A stretch of DNA of 64,000 nt. It comes from Achromobacter sp. ASV32. GTDB lineage: Bacteria; Pseudomonadota; Gammaproteobacteria; Burkholderiales; Burkholderiaceae_B. A program made the position numbers and the translations under genes. The stretch spans positions 16,982 to 80,981 of the forward strand of contig NZ_JAELTJ010000011.1 in NCBI RefSeq assembly GCF_016428805.1, read 5' to 3'. Positions 53,709-63,595 of the stretch are shown here, in pieces (the first letter of the stretch is position 1; each line of letters begins with the position of its first letter). The notes under the pieces are model-generated. The model did not search any database and had not been told where the DNA came from. It worked only from the letters and a program-made list of their open reading frames with translations.

Positions 53709-54644
53709 TTGCAGCGAATTCTTCCGCGCGGCGAGATCGAAGCGCTAGACCACAACACCATTGTCCGTGTCCAGTTGCCGGCGCGCGAATCGGTATTCGC
53801 GACGCGCGCGGCGCGCCTGCGGCAGCTGGCGGCGGATAGCCCGGTTGCCGACTATCTGCTGCTGATGGCGCGGCTGGTCGAGGCCCAGCATCGCGCGCTG
53901 AAAGACTGCGCCGCCCCGCCCGCGACACCCGACCGCATCGACCTGGCCCAGACCCACGGCATGCCGCCGCTGCAAGCGGTGGGCTGGCCGCGCGATCGCC
54001 TCTGGCGCGACATCCTGCGCCAGCTGGTCGACGACGTGGCGGGCAGCCCGGACGTGCCCGCGGAAGCCCTGGAAGTCTGTTCCTCGCTGCGCCGCGCGCT
54101 GGACGAAGACACCGAGTCGCTCGAAGACCTGGCCGAGGCGGTGCTGTCCGAGCAGCACAACGGGGTGGACGGCGCCGCGGCGCCCTTCGTGATGGCGGCG
54201 CTGCAGGTCTATTGGACCGATCTGGCCAGCCGCTTTGATGAAAAGCAGCTTCCGGTGGCATCACCCTTCGGCGTCTGCCCGGTATGCGCCAGCCTGCCGG
54301 TGGCCAGCGTGGTGCGGGTGGGCGGCCAGTTCGAAGGCTACCGCTACCTGTGCTGCAGCCTGTGCGCGACCCAATGGCACATGGTGCGCGTCAAGTGCAC
54401 GCACTGCGAAGATGTCGAGTCCGTGGCCTACCAGGCCATCGACGGCCGTTCGCCCGCCATCAAGGCCGAAACCTGCGACCGCTGTCACACCTATCGCAAG
54501 ATCTTCTACCAGGACAAGGACCTGCACGTCGAACCGGTGGCCGACGATCTGGCCAGCCTGATGCTGGACGTGCTGGTGGGCGAGGCCGGCTATTCCCGGG
54601 CCAGCGGCAATCCGCTGCTGTGGCACGGCGCCGACGAGGATTGA
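53709..54644 (+). CDS. fdhE: Formate dehydrogenase accessory protein
   Basis: 311 residues from the TTG at 53709, preceded by a GGAG site and giving a length equal to E. coli FdhE (309). Four CxxC pairs (CPVC, CSLC, CTHC, CDRC) form the rubredoxin-like metal sites. FdhE binds the catalytic subunit and is required for active formate dehydrogenase. It follows the fdnI terminator and is 2 bp from selA, so it is coupled to the selenium genes. Confidence 0.93.
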   Translation: MQRILPRGEIEALDHNTIVRVQLPARESVFATRAARLRQLAADSPVADYLLLMARLVEAQHRALKDCAAPPATPDRIDLAQTHGMPPLQAVGWPRDRLWRDILRQLVDDVAGSPDVPAEALEVCSSLRRALDEDTESLEDLAEAVLSEQHNGVDGAAAPFVMAALQVYWTDLASRFDEKQLPVASPFGVCPVCASLPVASVVRVGGQFEGYRYLCCSLCATQWHMVRVKCTHCEDVESVAYQAIDGRSPAIKAETCDRCHTYRKIFYQDKDLHVEPVADDLASLMLDVLVGEAGYSRASGNPLLWHGADED

Positions 54645-54646
54645 CC

Positions 54647-56059
54647 ATGGCCGAGTTTGCTGCCGCGGCCGACATACCGGCGTTGGACCGCCTGCTCAAT
54701 GCCCCCGCGCTGGCCGCGGCCCTGGAAATCCACGGCCGCACGCTGGCCGTGGCGGCCTTGCGCCGTCACCTGGACGCCCTGCGCGGGCGCGCGCTGGCGG
54801 GCGAACTGCCGCGCGCCGAGCTGGCCGAGGACGTCGTCGCCGCGGCGGTGTCCGCGGCCCTGGCGGCGGCCGCCGCGCCACGCCTGCGGGCCGTCTACAA
54901 CCTGACCGGCACCGTGCTGCACACCAACCTGGGCCGCGCCTTGCTGCCCGACGAGGCGGTGGATTCGGTGTTGCGCGCGCTGCGTTCACCGGCCAACCTG
55001 GAATTCGACCTGGACACGGGCGGGCGCGGCGATCGCGACGACCTGATCGACGATCTGCTGTGCGAGCTGACCGGCGCCGAGGCCGCTACGGTGGTCAACA
55101 ACAATGCGGCAGCCGTGTTGCTGATGCTGAATGCGCTGGGGGATCGCCGCGAAGTCGTGGTGTCGCGCGGCGAGCTGGTCGAGATCGGCGGCGCTTTCCG
55201 CATTCCTGACATCATGAAGCGGGCCGGCGCCAAGCTCGTGGAAGTCGGCACCACCAACCGCACCCATGCGGCCGACTACGAAAACGCCATCGGCCCGCGC
55301 ACCGCGATGCTGATGAAGGTGCATTGCAGCAACTACGCGGTCACCGGTTTCACCAAGAGCGTCAGCGTGGCCGAGGTGGCGGCGCTGGCACATGCGCGCG
55401 GGGTGCCGGCCACCGTGGACCTGGGCAGCGGCACGCTGGTGGACCTGACCCAGTTCGGCCTGCCGCGCGAAGACACCGTGCGCGAGACCATTGCCGCGGG
55501 CGCGGACCTGGTGACATTCAGCGGCGACAAGCTGTTGGGCGGGCCGCAGGCGGGCTTGCTGGTCGGGCGCGCCGACCTGATCCGCAAGATCAAGAAAAAT
55601 CCGCTCAAGCGCGCGCTGCGCGTGGGCAAGCTGACGCTGGCCGCGCTGGAGCCGGTGCTGGCGCTGTACCGCGCGCCGGAATTTCTGGCGCAGCGTCTGA
55701 CCACGCTGCGGCTATTGACCCGCCCGCAGCGCGAGATCCAGCCGCAGGCCGAGCGCCTGCGCGGCGTGCTCGCGCAGGCCGTGGGCGTTCACTACGAAGT
55801 GCAGGCCGTGCCGATGTTCAGCCAGATCGGCAGCGGTGCCTTGCCGGTGGACCAGTTGCCCAGCTTCGGCCTGGCGGTGCGTTACGCCGGCAGCGGCCGT
55901 CCGGGGCGGCACCTGGATCGTCTGGAAACGCGGCTGCGGGGCCTGCCGGTGCCGGTGATCGGGCGCATCGCGGATGACGCGTTGTGGCTGGACCTGCGCT
56001 GCCTGGAGGCCCGCGACGAAGCGGCGTTCACCGCGCAACTGGCGGAGCCGCTGGCATGA
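54647..56059 (+). CDS. selA: L-seryl-tRNA(Sec) selenium transferase
   Basis: A 470-residue PLP enzyme. Lys295 in [13 protein letters not shown] is the PLP lysine, at the same position as in E. coli SelA. The N-terminal tRNA-binding helical domain (to about residue 80) and the [14 protein letters not shown] motif are present. It converts seryl-tRNA(Sec) to selenocysteyl-tRNA with selenophosphate from SelD. The ATG follows the fdhE stop by 2 bp; the stop overlaps selB by 4 bp. Confidence 0.96.
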   Translation: MAEFAAAADIPALDRLLNAPALAAALEIHGRTLAVAALRRHLDALRGRALAGELPRAELAEDVVAAAVSAALAAAAAPRLRAVYNLTGTVLHTNLGRALLPDEAVDSVLRALRSPANLEFDLDTGGRGDRDDLIDDLLCELTGAEAATVVNNNAAAVLLMLNALGDRREVVVSRGELVEIGGAFRIPDIMKRAGAKLVEVGTTNRTHAADYENAIGPRTAMLMKVHCSNYAVTGFTKSVSVAEVAALAHARGVPATVDLGSGTLVDLTQFGLPREDTVRETIAAGADLVTFSGDKLLGGPQAGLLVGRADLIRKIKKNPLKRALRVGKLTLAALEPVLALYRAPEFLAQRLTTLRLLTRPQREIQPQAERLRGVLAQAVGVHYEVQAVPMFSQIGSGALPVDQLPSFGLAVRYAGSGRPGRHLDRLETRLRGLPVPVIGRIADDALWLDLRCLEARDEAAFTAQLAEPLA

Positions 56060-57960
56060 TCGTCGGCACCGCCGGCCATATCGACCATGGCAAGACCACG
56101 CTGGTGCGCGCCTTGACGGGCGTGGACACCGACCGCCTGAAGGAAGAGAAGGCGCGCGGCATTTCCATTGAACTGGGTTACGCCTACACGCCGCTGGCCA
56201 ATGGCGACGTGCTGGGATTCATCGACGTGCCGGGCCACGAAAAACTCGTGCACACGATGGCGGCCGGGGCCAGCGGCATCGATTTCGGCCTGCTGGTGGT
56301 GGCGGCCGACGATGGCGTCATGCCGCAGACACGCGAACATCTGGCGATCCTGATGCTGCTGGGCGTGGCGCGCGGCGCGGTGGCGCTGACCAAGATCGAC
56401 CGCGCCGACGCGGCCCGGCTGGCCGCCGTGCGCGCCGAGATCACGGCGCTGGCGGCGGACACGTTCCTGCAAGGCGCGCCGGTGTTCGAGGTCTGCGCGG
56501 CGCGTGTCGAGGACGCCGGCACGGCGACCCTGAAACGCTATCTGGACGACACGGCGCAGGCGTTGGGGGCGCGCGATCGCCAGGGCCTGTTCCGGCTGGC
56601 GGTGGACCGGGTGTTCACGCTGGCGGGGCACGGCACGGTGGTGACGGGCACGGCGCATGGCGGCCAGGCGCGCGCCGGCGATGACGGCGCCGATCTGCGG
56701 CTGATGCCCGCGGGCACGCGGGTGCGGGTGCGCAGCATCCATGCGCAGAACCAGCCCAGCGAAACCGGGTCGGCCGGCCAACGCTGCGCGCTGAACCTGG
56801 CGGGCATCGACAAGAACGCGATCACGCGCGGCGACTGGATCGCGGATGCGCGCTGCTTTCTGCCGTCGCGCCACGTGGACGTGGCGATGACGCTGCTGGC
56901 GTCGGCCGATGCGCCGCTGCGGGCCTGGACGCCGCTGCATGTGCATGTGGGCGCGGCGCGGCACATGGCGCACGCGGTGCCGCTGTCGGCGGAGTCGCTG
57001 GCGCCCGGGCAATCGGGCTGGGTGCAACTGGTGTTCGACGAACCGGTATGCGCGATGCCGGGCGACCGCTACATCGTGCGCAACGCGCAGGCGACGCGCA
57101 CGGTGGGCGGCGGCAGGGTGCTGGATCCGAATGCGCCGGACCGCAAGCGCCGCGCGGCGCCGCGGCTGCAGTGGCTGGGCGCCGTGGCCGAGATGCTGGA
57201 CGGAGGCGGGCTGCACCCGTTGCTGGAGCAGGCGCCATTGGGCCTGGACGAGGCCGCGTTGCAGCGCTTGACCGGCACGCCGGTGAGCGAGCTGGCCGCG
57301 CCGCACGGCGCGTGCTGGATCGCGCCCAGAACGCCGCAAGGCGCGCGTACGCTGATTCAGTCGACGCACTGGGAGGCGTTGCGCGCCAAGGTGGAGCAGG
57401 CGCTGGCGGCCTTTCACCAGGGATCGCCGGATGAGCCGGGGCCGGACAGTTCACGCTTGCGCCGGATGGCCCTGCCGGCGGCGCCGGAGTCGTTGTGGCA
57501 AGGTCTGCTGGACAATCTGCAGCAGCACGGCCGGCTGGTGCGCAATGGGCCGTGGCTGCATCTGCCGGGCCATACGGCGGTGCTGGCCGAGGGCGAGGCG
57601 CAATTGGCGCAGCGGCTGCTGCCGCTGTTGGCGGCGGGCGCCTACGACCCGCCGTGGGTGCGCGACATGGCGCGCCTGCTGGCCGAACCCGAGGAGCGGG
57701 TGCGGCAGGTGCTGCGCAAGCTGTTGCGGCGCGGCGAGGTGGCGCAGGTGGTGAAGGATCTGTTCTATGACCGCGAACGGGTGGCCGAATTGAAGGCGCT
57801 GGCGGTGGAATTGGCGGGCGCGCCGGCGGGATTGAATGCGGCGGCGTTCCGGGATGCGACGGGGCTGGGACGGAAGCGGGCGATTCAGATCCTGGAGTTT
57901 TTTGATCGGACGGGCGTGACGCGGCGGGTGCGGGATGCGCATGTGCTGCGGGTATCATAG
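56056..57960 (+). CDS. selB: Selenocysteine-specific elongation factor
   Basis: A 634-residue GTPase. G1 is GHIDHGKTT (7-15), G3 DVPGHEKL and G4 TKIDRAD. EF-Tu-like domains 2 and 3 follow, then C-terminal winged helices that bind the SECIS hairpin (the last about 250 residues, ending [20 protein letters not shown]). It delivers Sec-tRNA to the fdnG UGA. The last 150 bp show less GC-rich wobble codons. Confidence 0.96.
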   Translation: MIVGTAGHIDHGKTTLVRALTGVDTDRLKEEKARGISIELGYAYTPLANGDVLGFIDVPGHEKLVHTMAAGASGIDFGLLVVAADDGVMPQTREHLAILMLLGVARGAVALTKIDRADAARLAAVRAEITALAADTFLQGAPVFEVCAARVEDAGTATLKRYLDDTAQALGARDRQGLFRLAVDRVFTLAGHGTVVTGTAHGGQARAGDDGADLRLMPAGTRVRVRSIHAQNQPSETGSAGQRCALNLAGIDKNAITRGDWIADARCFLPSRHVDVAMTLLASADAPLRAWTPLHVHVGAARHMAHAVPLSAESLAPGQSGWVQLVFDEPVCAMPGDRYIVRNAQATRTVGGGRVLDPNAPDRKRRAAPRLQWLGAVAEMLDGGGLHPLLEQAPLGLDEAALQRLTGTPVSELAAPHGACWIAPRTPQGARTLIQSTHWEALRAKVEQALAAFHQGSPDEPGPDSSRLRRMALPAAPESLWQGLLDNLQQHGRLVRNGPWLHLPGHTAVLAEGEAQLAQRLLPLLAAGAYDPPWVRDMARLLAEPEERVRQVLRKLLRRGEVAQVVKDLFYDRERVAELKALAVELAGAPAGLNAAAFRDATGLGRKRAIQILEFFDRTGVTRRVRDAHVLRVS

Positions 57961-57972
57961 GCGGGTCGCTGC

Positions 57973-58068
57973 GGAAGGCATTCGTGTCCGGTGGCACGGC
58001 CGGGCTTCAAACCCGGTTGGGGGCGTCAGACGTTCCCAGGTAGGTTCGACTCCTGCTGCCTTCCGCCA
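57973..58068 (+). tRNA. selC: tRNA-Sec (anticodon TCA)
   Basis: A 96-nt tRNA including an encoded CCA. The 8-bp acceptor stem (GGAAGGCA with TGCCTTCC), the long variable arm, the anticodon TCA at 58007-58009 in CTTCAAA, and the TTCGA T-loop match E. coli selC closely. It starts 12 bp after selB. Confidence 0.96.
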
Positions 58069-58125
58069 TTCTTTTGCTGATGTTGCGGTGTTGTTGCTGG
58101 CGGTTGGTTGCGTTCTTCTGCCGCC

Positions 58126-58280
58126 GTGGCGTTGCCGGGCCTGGGGTGGCGGGCCTCCGATTGCGGTCCGGAGCCTTCGCTCCGGACTTCCCCCTTCTCA
58201 TCCTCGTACGCCTTCGGCTCCCTTCGGATTCCGTCGGGCGCAATCTAAACGGCCCGCCACCCCAGGCCCGGCAACGCCAC
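58126..58280 (+). repeat. Palindromic-arm repeat element, copy 3
   Basis: Perfect 30-bp inverted repeats (58126-58155 and 58251-58280) enclose a 95-bp core starting TCCGATTGCGGTCCGGAG, with inner hairpin GTCCGGAG-N6-CTCCGGAC and ending CGGGCGCAATCTAAAC. The core resembles copies 1 and 2 located 27 kb away; the arms are specific to this copy. It lies 57 bp after selC. Confidence 0.85.
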
Positions 58281-58372
58281 AGCTCATGTCGGATTGGGGG
58301 GCGCGATGCGGATCTGCAAGTGTGCGACGTGTTCGTTGTGGGGATTGGCGGAAGGTTTTTTATTTTGGCGGG

Positions 58373-58400
58373 GGCGGCGCTTTGCGCCGCCTTTTGTTTG
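58373..58400 (+). terminator. Rho-independent terminator downstream of selC
   Basis: GGCGGCGC-TTT-GCGCCGCC followed by TTTTGTTT ends transcription on the plus strand just before the convergent TlpA-like gene. The remaining bases between selC and 58433 hold only the repeat element and this hairpin. Confidence 0.8.
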
Positions 58401-58433
58401 GGCGGGCGGTTTGGGTTGGGTGGGGTCTATTGG

Positions 58434-58973
58434 TTACGCGCGCAGCATTTTGGTGACGACGCTGGTGACGTTGGCGGCGTTCCAGTCCAGGGCGCCCAGG
58501 TGCCAGTAGCGGACGGTGCCGCCGCGGTCGATGAGGTAGTTGGCGGGCAGGCCGACGGCGTCCCATTTTTTGGAGGCGGTGCTGTTGCGGTCGTGCAGGA
58601 CGGTGCCGGCGACGGGCCATTTGGCCAGGAAGGTGGTGACCTTGGCCAGGGCCTCGCCGACGTTGACGGCGACCAGGCGCAGGCCTTCTTCGCGATGGCG
58701 GCGTGCCATGGCGGACATGAGGGGGATTTCGTCGCGGCAGGGGTCGCACCAGGTGGCCCAGAAGCTGACGATGACGACGTTGCCGCGCCAGGCGGCGAGT
58801 TTGTGTTCACGGCCCGACAGGTCGGGCAGAACGAGGGGCGGAGTGGGGGGGGGCCAGGGCGCCCAGTCGGGGCCGGTGGCGGTCTTCAGGGCGCTGTCGC
58901 TGGCGGCGCGGGCCCAGGGAGGCAGGGCGGCGAGCGACAGGCCGGTTTGCAGAAGCTGGCGGCGGCTGATCAT
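58434..58973 (-). CDS. TlpA-like secreted thioredoxin
   Basis: 179 residues with an Arg-rich signal (SRRQLLQTG, ending AARA, about residue 23) and a TlpA/ResA thioredoxin fold: the active site is WATWCDPC, with VGLPANYLIDRGGTVRYWHLG as the cis-proline region. It should act as a periplasmic thiol-disulfide reductase, perhaps in cytochrome c maturation. It begins 14 bp after the transglutaminase-like gene and is co-transcribed with it. Confidence 0.88.
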   Translation of the reverse strand: MISRRQLLQTGLSLAALPPWARAASDSALKTATGPDWAPWPPPTPPLVLPDLSGREHKLAAWRGNVVIVSFWATWCDPCRDEIPLMSAMARRHREEGLRLVAVNVGEALAKVTTFLAKWPVAGTVLHDRNSTASKKWDAVGLPANYLIDRGGTVRYWHLGALDWNAANVTSVVTKMLRA

Positions 58974-58987
58974 GGCGCGCGGGCGGG

Positions 58988-60088
58988 TCAGATGGACAGG
59001 GGCTTGGCGGTCAGTTGGTAGCTGAAGTTGTCGGGGTCCAGGCTGTCCAGGCGGCCGTCGGCGGTTTCGCCGTTGGGGTACATCAGGAACGGCACGGGGC
59101 CGTGGGCGGTGCCGGGCAGGACGACGTCGTGGCCGTGGTTGTAGGCCACCCAGTTCATTTCCCAGGCGCCGAACAGCATGACGCGCGCGGCGCGGACCTT
59201 GGCGTCGGTCAGGGGCAGGTCGCCCGGCGGTTCTTCGAGCATGACCTTGCGCACGTCGGCGGGGTCGACGGGCACCCAGCCGTAGCCGTCGGCGTAGAAC
59301 TCGGCGCGGCAATGCTGGGCCTTCGTGACGTCGTCCGCCTTGCCCAGGCTCTTGTAGCCGAGCTCGGAGCTGGCCACGCGCAGGCCGTAGGCGTCGCGGG
59401 CAGGGATGCCGGAGGCGCGGGCCAGGGCGACGAAGAGCGCGTTGATGTCGGCGCATTTGCCGTTCAGATCGTTGGCAGTGAGCATGTAACGCACGTCGCC
59501 CACGCCGCAGCCGCGCGTTGCCGCGGTGCGGCAGGTGTTTTCCACGACCCATTCGTAGATGGCGCGGGCGCGGGCCACGTCGCCGTGATGGCCGCGGGTG
59601 ATCTGGTCGGCGGTGGTCTTGACGATGCCGTCGGTGGGCAGCAGCGCCGTGGGCTTGAGGAATTCGCGCAGGGTGGCGGCGCTTTCGCGGGGTGTGCCGG
59701 CGGGCGGCGGCTGGGTCAGGTCGACGCGCCGGTTGCGGGTCTGGAAGCGGCTGGTTACGGTGACGTCGCGCGGCGCCTGCGCGTCGGGCCATTGCACCGC
59801 CAGCATCTGCACGTCGTAGCCCGGGGCTTGCACCAGTTGTGCGGTGCCGCCGCCGCTGACCTGCCAGGTGCTTTGCGCGCCGCGCTGGTAGGCGGTGTCG
59901 GTGGCGTAGGGCACCGGAATCCAGATGCGGGTCTGGGCGCCGGGGTCTTTTACGCTGATGCGGCTGGTCAGTTCGAAGGCGCGCCAGCCGGCGGTGACGG
60001 GGGCTTGCTGCGCGCGGGCCGCCAGCGGCAGGGCGGCCTGGGTGGCGCACAGGGCGCCCGAGAAACGGAGAAAGTGTCGGCGATCCAT
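58988..60088 (-). CDS. Transglutaminase-like secreted protein
   Basis: 366 residues from the ATG at 60086-60088, with a Tat-type leader (DRRHFLRFSG, about 1-26). The transglutaminase core shows the catalytic cysteine in NGKCADINALFVALARASGIPAR, the histidine in AQHCRAEFYADGYGWVPVDPAD, and the following aspartate. It may act as a periplasmic cysteine protease or crosslinker. Co-transcription with the TlpA-like gene suggests the thioredoxin keeps its cysteine reduced (inference). Confidence 0.85.
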   Translation of the reverse strand: MDRRHFLRFSGALCATQAALPLAARAQQAPVTAGWRAFELTSRISVKDPGAQTRIWIPVPYATDTAYQRGAQSTWQVSGGGTAQLVQAPGYDVQMLAVQWPDAQAPRDVTVTSRFQTRNRRVDLTQPPPAGTPRESAATLREFLKPTALLPTDGIVKTTADQITRGHHGDVARARAIYEWVVENTCRTAATRGCGVGDVRYMLTANDLNGKCADINALFVALARASGIPARDAYGLRVASSELGYKSLGKADDVTKAQHCRAEFYADGYGWVPVDPADVRKVMLEEPPGDLPLTDAKVRAARVMLFGAWEMNWVAYNHGHDVVLPGTAHGPVPFLMYPNGETADGRLDSLDPDNFSYQLTAKPLSI

Positions 60089-60230
60089 GGAGCCCTCACA
60101 CACGGTGAAGTTTGGCTATCGGTGCGCCCGGTGGCGGGCGGGCCGTCCGTTGCTGCGTGCTGCCGGATCATCATAGGGCCATTTCAGGGGGCGATGCTAT
60201 CCTTTTCCCATCCCCAATGGAGAGACTGAC

Positions 60231-61292
60231 ATGACCCAGGATGCTGCGTCCGCGGCGGTGCCGCGCTTGACTTCCCTGTCCCATGGCGGCGGCTGTGGCT
60301 GCAAGATCGCGCCCGGCGTGCTGTCGCAACTGCTGGCCCGCTTCGGGCCGGCCGCCAGCTACCCGAACCTGCTGGTGGGCACCGAGACGGCCGATGATGC
60401 GGCGGTCTACCGGCTCAACGACGAGCAGGCCCTGATCGCGACCACCGACTTCTTCATGCCGATCGTGGACGATCCGTTCGATTTCGGCCGCATCGCGGCC
60501 ACCAACGCGCTGTCGGATGTGTACGCGATGGGCGGCACGCCGATCATGGCGCTGGCGATCGTGGGCATGCCGATCAACGTGCTGCCGCACAGCGTCATCG
60601 CAGACATCCTGCGCGGCGGCGAGTCGGTGTGCGCCGACGCCGGTATTCCGGTGGCCGGCGGCCACAGCATCGATTCGGTCGAGCCGATCTACGGGCTGGC
60701 GGCGATGGGGCTGGTGCACCCGGGCCGCATCAAGCGCAATGCCGACGCGCGCGCCGGCGACGTGCTGATCCTGGGCAAGGGGCTGGGCGTGGGCATCCTG
60801 TCGGCGGCCTTGAAGAAGAACCGGCTGGATGCGGCCGGCTACCGCGTGATGATCGAGACGACGACCCGCCTGAACCGGCCAGGCGCGGCGCTGGCTGCGC
60901 TGGACGGTGTGCATGCGATCACGGATGTCACCGGTTTCGGCTTGCTGGGCCACGCGCTGGAAATGGCCCGTGGCGCGCAATTGACCGCGCAACTGCACCG
61001 CGAGGCGCTGCCGTGGCTGCCGGGGGTGCAGGCGTTTGCCGCCGATGGCGTGGTGACGGGGGCGTCGGGCCGCAACTGGGCATCCTACGGCGAGTCCGTG
61101 CGCCTGGGGGCGGGCGTGACCGATACCGAGCGCGCGCTGCTGACCGATCCGCAGACGTCCGGCGGCCTGCTGGTGGCCTGCGCGCCGGACACGGCGCAGG
61201 CGGTGCTGGATCTGTTCCACCGCCAGGGCTTTGACGACGCCGCGGTGGTCGGCGAAATGCTGCCGGGCGAGGCGCTGGTGCAGGTCGACTAG
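60231..61292 (+). CDS. selD: Selenophosphate synthetase
   Basis: 353 residues starting at the ATG at 60231. SHGGGCGCK gives Cys22 and Lys25, equivalent to E. coli Cys17 and Lys20, so the enzyme is the Cys form and not a selenoprotein. The ATP-binding [18 protein letters not shown] region and the [17 protein letters not shown] glycine-rich motif follow. It makes selenophosphate for SelA. It is transcribed separately from selABC, with its own 140-bp upstream region shared with the divergent transglutaminase-like gene. Confidence 0.95.
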   Translation: MTQDAASAAVPRLTSLSHGGGCGCKIAPGVLSQLLARFGPAASYPNLLVGTETADDAAVYRLNDEQALIATTDFFMPIVDDPFDFGRIAATNALSDVYAMGGTPIMALAIVGMPINVLPHSVIADILRGGESVCADAGIPVAGGHSIDSVEPIYGLAAMGLVHPGRIKRNADARAGDVLILGKGLGVGILSAALKKNRLDAAGYRVMIETTTRLNRPGAALAALDGVHAITDVTGFGLLGHALEMARGAQLTAQLHREALPWLPGVQAFAADGVVTGASGRNWASYGESVRLGAGVTDTERALLTDPQTSGGLLVACAPDTAQAVLDLFHRQGFDDAAVVGEMLPGEALVQVD

Positions 61293-61324
61293 CGGGCCCA
61301 GGGCTTGGCGCCCGGTGCCCCGCG

Positions 61325-63388
61325 CTAGGGCCGGTCGGGCCGGGGCGGCGCCTGGTTCTGCACCTGGTAGTTGATCTGCCATTGCAGTAGCGGGCCATAG
61401 GCCTGCAACCGCGCTTGCTCGGCCTGCTGGCCGGGCGAGGCGGCCTGTTCGGGGGCCAGCGCCAGGCCCGTGCCGCCGGCCCACGGCAGGATGCGCCCCG
61501 GGTGGTCCTTGCGGTAGGCGCCGTCACGTGTGATCAGCAGGCGCGGGTTGTTATAGCCAAAGCACCATTGCGGATCGGGGTTCGCGGCCAGCAGGTCGCA
61601 GCCGCTGCGAAAGTATGGCGTCTCGGGCAGGCTCAGCTGGTACAGCGTGGGCAGGATGTCCTTGTGGCTGCCGGGGCGCGACGGATCATAGGTCGATTGG
61701 CCGCGATAGCCCTGCGGCACGTACAGGTAGAAGGGCACGGCGCGCGCCAGGACGGCGTCGGTGTCGGCCTGGTAGTCCACGCCCAGAATGTTGTGGTCGC
61801 CCGTTACCGCGACGATGGTGTTGGCGCCGTTGGCCGAGGCTTTCAGGCCCGTCAGGAAACGGCCCAGCTGGTCGTTGGCGTAGCGCAGCGTGTCAAAGGC
61901 GTCGTCCAGCCCCGACCAGGATTCGTAGTACGGCAGCCGCATCACGTCATCCAATGCCATGCCGCCGCGCTGCCCGCCGGCGGGCACCAGGAACGGCGGG
62001 TGATGGGTGGTGGACAAGGCGACGATGAACAGCGGCTGGCCGTCGCGATCGGCCTGCGCCAGCCGCTCGGCGATATAGCGGAACATGTATTCGTCGGGCA
62101 CGCCCCAGGCGCCGGGCTGGGCGTCGGGATAGCGTGATTTCAGCGCCACCTGGTCGATGAATTCCCGCGCACCCAGATGGGTGGCGAAGCTGCCCAGATT
62201 GCGCCAGGTGGCCGTGCCCGAGGTCACGAACAGCACCCGGTAGCCGCGCGCCAGGAACGGTGTGAAGGCATTGCTGGCGTAGGTGCCGCTGGCCGCCGAC
62301 GACTGGCTGATGGCCGGCACCGGGCTGCGCACGAGCAGGCGGCTGAGCGAGTCGATGGTGCCGTTGCCTTCGGACAGGAAGCGGTCAAAGCGCCAGTCCT
62401 GTTCCCAGTGCGGCCGCAGCGCGCCCAGCAGGTCGCGTCCGGGGCCGTCATACATGTTCATGTGATGCCCCATGCTTTCCATCACCTGCAGCACGACGTG
62501 GGGCGGACGGGCCTTGGCCGCCGGGTTGGCGCCCGTGCTGGCCATGAAGGGCTTCAGCCCCTGGCCGGGCCGGCCCAGGAAGCGCTGGTAGAGCTGTTCG
62601 CCTTCCTGCGCCGAGACGGGCGTGAAGCGCTTGTCGTTGCCGCGCTCGTCCAGCGCCCAGAAGAACGCCGAGAGGCCATTGGGCGCGATGTCGTTCAACA
62701 GCCGCAGCGACGAGATGCTGGTGTCGTCCTTGTTCAGCGGGAAGGTGCCGAGCGATCCGCGGCACGCCAGCACGGTCACGCCGATGATCAGCAGCAGCCG
62801 CAGCGCGCTGGGCGCCAGGGCGCGCCGGGCCAGGCGCGCGCGCAGGACGCTGGCGCCCCAGCGGCGTCCAAGCCAGAATGTCGCGCCCAGCACGGCCACC
62901 AGCAGCGCCAGCGCCCGCAGCACCGGGTAGCCATGCCACAGCGTGACCAGGATGGCGTGGGTGTCGTCATCCATCAGGCCGAAGACGAAAATATCGATCG
63001 ACCGCGAAAACGTAGCGTAGTAGCAGACGCTCACCACCGTGGTGGCGGCGAACAGGGTGGCCAGCGCGGCGCCCAGGTAGGGCAGGCTGCGCAGCCATCG
63101 TGCGTACAGCGCCTTGCGGGCGGGCAGCAGCAGGGCCGTCAACAGCAGCACCGAGAACGCGATGGCGGACACCTTGATGTCGAACAGCAGGCCGATGCCC
63201 AGTGTGCGGCTGATGTCCTGCGGCAGCGCGGAATAGGCAGTGGGCGGCGCATAGGCGTACAGCAGGTAGCCGCGTCCGGCGCCTTGCGCCAGCACCGAGA
63301 CCAGCCAGGGCGCCAACAGGATCAGGAAGGAACGCTGGAAGTTCAGAAACCAGTCTTGCCACGCGGTGGCGGATCGGAAAAGCTTCAT
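61325..63388 (-). CDS. LTA-synthase/sulfatase-family membrane phosphotransferase
   Basis: 687 residues from the ATG at 63386-63388. About five N-terminal membrane helices (to about residue 200) are followed by an alkaline-phosphatase-like catalytic domain: PHVVLQVMESMGHH with a metal-binding Glu near residue 300, NGTIDSLSRLL with the likely Thr nucleophile, and VTGDHNILGVDY with metal-binding Asp-His. Gram-negative relatives add phosphoglycerol or phosphoethanolamine to envelope glycans such as osmoregulated periplasmic glucans. The acceptor is not known. Confidence 0.82.
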   Translation of the reverse strand: MKLFRSATAWQDWFLNFQRSFLILLAPWLVSVLAQGAGRGYLLYAYAPPTAYSALPQDISRTLGIGLLFDIKVSAIAFSVLLLTALLLPARKALYARWLRSLPYLGAALATLFAATTVVSVCYYATFSRSIDIFVFGLMDDDTHAILVTLWHGYPVLRALALLVAVLGATFWLGRRWGASVLRARLARRALAPSALRLLLIIGVTVLACRGSLGTFPLNKDDTSISSLRLLNDIAPNGLSAFFWALDERGNDKRFTPVSAQEGEQLYQRFLGRPGQGLKPFMASTGANPAAKARPPHVVLQVMESMGHHMNMYDGPGRDLLGALRPHWEQDWRFDRFLSEGNGTIDSLSRLLVRSPVPAISQSSAASGTYASNAFTPFLARGYRVLFVTSGTATWRNLGSFATHLGAREFIDQVALKSRYPDAQPGAWGVPDEYMFRYIAERLAQADRDGQPLFIVALSTTHHPPFLVPAGGQRGGMALDDVMRLPYYESWSGLDDAFDTLRYANDQLGRFLTGLKASANGANTIVAVTGDHNILGVDYQADTDAVLARAVPFYLYVPQGYRGQSTYDPSRPGSHKDILPTLYQLSLPETPYFRSGCDLLAANPDPQWCFGYNNPRLLITRDGAYRKDHPGRILPWAGGTGLALAPEQAASPGQQAEQARLQAYGPLLQWQINYQVQNQAPPRPDRP

Positions 63389-63595
63389 GGCGCCTTGTGG
63401 GGTTGCGGGGTGGGCGCGCCGGATTCGGCGGCAACAGGTCTGCAGGCCTGCCGCTGGGGGGCGGCGGGCGCAGGATTCCATCGCAAGAAGGCAGAGCTCG
63501 GACCCGTGCTTGCTACGCAGGCCGCAATCTACAGGAGGGGGGGCGGAAATGTATGAAGGTTTGTATAGATCTTGTACCGCGCGCTTGCGGCCCCA

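Noticed and set aside
57973..58433. Genomic island integrated at selC
   Set aside because: No integrase, direct repeat of the tRNA 3' end or mobility gene follows; ordinary genes continue at once.
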